5,912 nucleotides of DNA from an uncultured Clostridia bacterium (GTDB lineage Bacteria; Bacillota; Clostridia; Christensenellales; Aristaeellaceae), in NCBI GenBank assembly GCA_937906775.1, contig CALCUD010000119.1, forward strand, positions 1 through 5,912, given 5' to 3'. Shown one piece after another: positions 4,261-5,912 of the stretch. Position 1 is the first letter of the stretch; each line of letters opens with the position of its first letter. The position numbers and the translations under genes were made by a program. The notes beneath the pieces were generated by a model. The model searched no databases. It worked only from the letters and a program-made list of their open reading frames with translations, and was not told where the DNA came from.

Positions 4261-5912
4261 TTACCGGTCTTCGACGTCGATAATAACGCGATATCCATAA
4301 TTGAAGTTATCCTGTGTGATCGTATAGCTGTATGTCAGGTTCCGTGCTCCCGGAATGTCGACCGCGGTTTTGCCGCCGTCGGGGGAATACTGCCAGCGTA
4401 CGCTGTAATCCAAACCTTCAAAGCCTTCCAGCGTTACCCTGATCTCGACTGTTGTTCCTTCCGTAACCGCTTCAAGTTGATCGATATTGGAGGACAGCAG
4501 AATGCGCCTCAGATTCGTTCCCTCAATTTCTGTTCCGTCAATCAGTACAATATCCTCATTGTCCATATATCCGGTATAGTCCTTGTATTGGATATAGCAC
4601 TGCGGGTCTCCGATTTCAATGATCTGAATTTCTTTGCCGGATTCGATAATGAGCAGGATCTCTCCGTTTTCGTCATAGATTCTGGCTTTACGCACCGTCT
4701 GCGCTTTGATAAGCGTCTTTTCCTCAGTCGGCTCTGTTTCTTCGATTTGTTCCGGTTCCGCAACCTGCTCGGTTTCGCCGTTTTGTTCCGGCTCTGCGAT
4801 CTGTTCTGCGGTTTCGTTCTGTTCCGTTTCAGTAATCTGTTCAGATTCGTCGATCTGCTCGTTTGCTTCATTTTGCTCGGTTTCAGCAATCTGAGCGGCT
4901 TCTTCGTTTTGTTCGGTCTCTTCAACCGTTGCTGCTTCTTTCGCTGCAACAGGCACTTCGTCTGTTTCTGCTTCAGCGGTCTGTTCGTTCTCTTCTTCCG
5001 GATCGTTTTCAGTATCCTGTTCCGTTTCAGCAGCCTGTTCATTCTCTTCGGGCTGTTCGGCAGGAGTTCCCTGTTCGGCTGTGTCGGCAGAATCTATTTT
5101 TCCTTCGGAAGCGTCGGGTTCGGCGCTTATCTGTTCTTCATTGAGAGGTGTTTTTTCTTCTTCTACAGGAGCCTCATCAATGGCATCCTCAGACAGTACG
5201 TTTTCTTCTTCGATTTTTTCTGTCGCGTCGATAGCGAATACTTCAGAGGTTTTCCCTTCATCCGTTACAAAACGGTATTCATAAGCCACGGTTTCAAAAG
5301 TGATGACAAGTTCGCAGCTCGGGAACTTTCCGATGTCTTCCCAGATCGCGCTTTCTACGCCACGGGCGCGGCGCTGCCATTTCAGCGCTTCGCTCATATA
5401 CGCCCCGTCAGCTCTGGGTGCGAGAACAATCGTATCGCCGAAGAAATATTCCTTATATTCTTTCGGTGTGATCATATAGTATACGGAAGTCTCTTCGGCA
5501 GGTTCTTCTTCAGATTGATTTTTATTCAGCTTCTCCTTCTTGGTATCTTTTTCATCTGCGGGAACAACGGTCTCTTCCGCGGTTTCAGCATTCTCAGCCT
5601 TGTTTTCCGGCTGTGAAGAAACAGTTGTTTCTTCTTTTACTTCCGGTACGAAAGTTACGGGAACTTCTGTCGGTTTCACTTCCGGTACGGGCGTAGCGGG
5701 AGCTTCGGTCGGCTTCACTTCCGGTACGGGCGTAACGGGAGCTTCGGTCGGCTTCACTTCCGGCGCGGGGGTGGCGGGAACCTCGGTCGGCTTCACTTCC
5801 GGCACGGGTGTGGCGGGAACCTCGGTTGGCTTCACTTCCGGCACGGGTGTGGCGGGAACCTCGGTCGGTTTTACTTCCGGCACGGGTGTGGCGGGAATCT
5901 CGGTCGGCTTCA
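4261..5912 (-). CDS. Modular secreted/surface protein with PEVK-type repeats, Glu/Gln-rich spacer, SH3-like and Ig-like domains (5' end outside window)
   Basis: Seen: the frame is open from the right edge to the TAA at 4263-4261. A GTG at 5883-5881 lies inside a repeat and is a Val codon, not a start, so the N-terminus is missing. Residue numbers here count from that Val. Order: 13-residue Pro/Glu/Val/Lys repeats (1-78, continuing beyond the edge); an acidic linker with a short Lys-rich patch (84-133); Ig-like domain A (134-220); a strongly acidic spacer (221-389) including a regular 6-residue repeat; an SH3-like domain (392-448); and Ig-like domain B (471-540). The chain ends in V-E-D-R with no LPXTG, hydrophobic segment or basic tail. 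Inferred: an extracellular protein whose low-complexity parts act as flexible, wall-spanning spacers for small binding domains. Attachment must be N-terminal or non-covalent. It precedes the large adhesin-like gene by 57 nt on the same strand. I do not recognise a named family for the full architecture. Confidence 0.92.
   Translation of the reverse strand, partial: KPTEIPATPVPEVKPTEVPATPVPEVKPTEVPATPVPEVKPTEVPATPAPEVKPTEAPVTPVPEVKPTEAPATPVPEVKPTEVPVTFVPEVKEETTVSSQPENKAENAETAEETVVPADEKDTKKEKLNKNQSEEEPAEETSVYYMITPKEYKEYFFGDTIVLAPRADGAYMSEALKWQRRARGVESAIWEDIGKFPSCELVITFETVAYEYRFVTDEGKTSEVFAIDATEKIEEENVLSEDAIDEAPVEEEKTPLNEEQISAEPDASEGKIDSADTAEQGTPAEQPEENEQAAETEQDTENDPEEENEQTAEAETDEVPVAAKEAATVEETEQNEEAAQIAETEQNEANEQIDESEQITETEQNETAEQIAEPEQNGETEQVAEPEQIEETEPTEEKTLIKAQTVRKARIYDENGEILLIIESGKEIQIIEIGDPQCYIQYKDYTGYMDNEDIVLIDGTEIEGTNLRRILLSSNIDQLEAVTEGTTVEIRVTLEGFEGLDYSVRWQYSPDGGKTAVDIPGARNLTYSYTITQDNFNYGYRVIIDVEDR
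4264..4473 (-). other. C-terminal Ig-like domain B of the upstream protein
   Basis: Residues 471-540 have the strand order EGTTVEIRVTLEGF, then Y-S-V-R-W-Q (W497) with the turn SPDGGK, then DIPGARNLTYSYTIT, and a final N-Y-G-Y-R-V-I-I-D strand (R532). The 'W.YSpDGG.t..dipGa....y.y.i......Y.YR' pattern is common in Ig-like domains of clostridial surface proteins. It closes the protein two residues after E538, with no anchor behind it. Confidence 0.75.
4540..4710 (-). other. SH3-like (bacterial SH3) domain
   Basis: Residues 392-448 follow the bacterial SH3 layout: an opening strand with V-R-K-A-R-I-Y, then 'GEILLIIESGKEIQIIEIG', an aromatic strand with C-Y-I-Q-Y, and the signature T-G-Y-M near the end, equivalent to the usual 'GYV' that closes SH3_3 domains. 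Such domains often bind peptidoglycan or wall peptides, so this could be what holds the protein at the cell surface in the absence of a sorting signal. The central Trp of many members is replaced by Cys-Tyr (C429, Y430). The fold call is moderately firm; the ligand is inferred. Confidence 0.65.
4717..4914 (-). repeat. 18-bp repeat array encoding a hexapeptide EQ(N/I/V)xxx
   Basis: Residues 324-389 read as eleven consecutive hexapeptides that start with Glu-Gln (AQ in the second, EP in the last). The third position is mostly Asn or Ile, often alternating, and the fifth is nearly always Glu. Examples are EQNEEA, EQIDES, EQITET, EQIAEP and EQVAEP. The coding DNA shows the matching 18-bp period with synonymous drift (CAA/CAG, GAA/GAG). 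A looser acidic stretch (about 4920-5190) comes before it in the protein. The tract is very acidic and lacks aromatic residues and, until its last position, lysine. It is likely a disordered, extended spacer. A short coiled coil is less likely, given the six-residue period and the prolines. Confidence 0.9.
5224..5484 (-). other. Ig-like domain A of the upstream protein
   Basis: Residues 134-220 (numbered from the Val codon at 5883) form a compact segment between two low-complexity spacers. It has the strand FFGDTIVLAPRADG, a central K-W-Q (W169), a second Trp at 181, and a late strand ending Y-E-Y-R (R204). The same W-Q...Y-x-Y-R frame with identical W-to-R spacing recurs in domain B at the C-terminus, so the two are probably related Ig-like folds. 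The first part differs from B, and the fold call rests on this shared core. Confidence 0.6.
5635..5912 (-). repeat. 39-bp tandem repeat array encoding a 13-residue PEVK-type unit
   Basis: Six full 39-bp units (starting on the plus strand at 5650, 5689, 5728, 5767, 5806 and 5845) are followed by a seventh cut by the right edge (5884-5912). On the coding side, a leading VPEVK remnant (5635-5649) marks where the array ends. The encoded unit is VPEVKPTEVPATP with small changes (A/V, one I, one F). The three units nearest the right edge differ from each other at only a few bases, while the unit at 5650 is the most diverged, as expected when an array grows at one end. The length is a multiple of three, so copy-number change would alter spacer length without a frameshift. 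The array is more GC-rich than its surroundings. Confidence 0.97.

Noticed and set aside
4542..5042. Minus-strand Lys/Arg/Asn-rich open frame of 166 codons
   Set aside because: It is a shifted reading of the acidic hexapeptide repeat region. The basic low-complexity product follows from the GAA/CAG repeats read in another frame, and there is no independent start signal.
4219..5616. A long plus-strand open frame of 465 codons
   Set aside because: It lies antisense to the Glu/Gln/Thr-rich part of the upstream protein. Its translation is an implausible Phe/Leu/Cys-rich string that mirrors the GAA/CAG codons, and it has no convincing ribosome binding site. The minus frame has domains and repeats, so this is a composition shadow.
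5881..5883. GTG as a possible start codon of the upstream protein
   Set aside because: It is the first codon of a repeat unit, has no Shine-Dalgarno in front of it, and the same repeat continues upstream to the window edge. It encodes an internal valine.
5635..5912. Tandem repeats as a possible CRISPR array
   Set aside because: The 39-bp units abut with no unique spacers and are in frame with a protein-coding sequence, so they are coding repeats.

Overview
The window is fully coding on the minus strand. It holds parts of two large, probably secreted surface proteins in one transcription unit, and both run off the window. I see no RNA genes, insertion sequences, CRISPR arrays or plus-strand genes. 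The organism is most likely a Gram-positive member of the Bacillota, plausibly a gut or rumen clostridium. The basis is the combination of tandem Cna_B, Big_2-like, Flg_new (Listeria-Bacteroides repeat) and MucBP-like modules, a strong Shine-Dalgarno sequence, and roughly balanced base composition. The species-level source cannot be read from this sequence.

Layout in transcription order, right to left. (1) 5912-4261: the C-terminal 550 or so residues of a modular protein. It has a PEVK-type proline-rich 13-residue repeat array, then an Ig-like domain, a long Glu/Gln/Thr-rich spacer that includes an 18-bp/6-residue repeat array, an SH3-like domain and a second Ig-like domain that reaches the stop. 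No sortase signal or membrane segment follows. (2) 4260-4204: a 57-nt gap containing a good ribosome binding site and an extra in-frame stop, but no terminator. (3) 4203-1: the N-terminal 1401 residues of a very large adhesin-like protein. It has a signal peptide, about three Big_2-like Ig folds, three Flg_new-like beta-grasp modules, an unassigned Tyr-rich module with a Cys cluster, a MucBP-like module, another Flg_new-like module and three Cna_B domains. All three Cna_B domains keep the Lys/Glu/Asn triad expected for self-forming isopeptide bonds. The frame is open at the left edge, so more Cna_B copies and a cell-wall anchor probably lie outside.

Taken together, the two genes look like a cell-surface stalk/adhesin pair: one protein with long flexible spacers and small binding folds, the other a long stiff chain of Ig and Cna_B modules. 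This is inference from domain content and adjacency. No ligand, enzyme activity or defence-type function can be read from the sequence.
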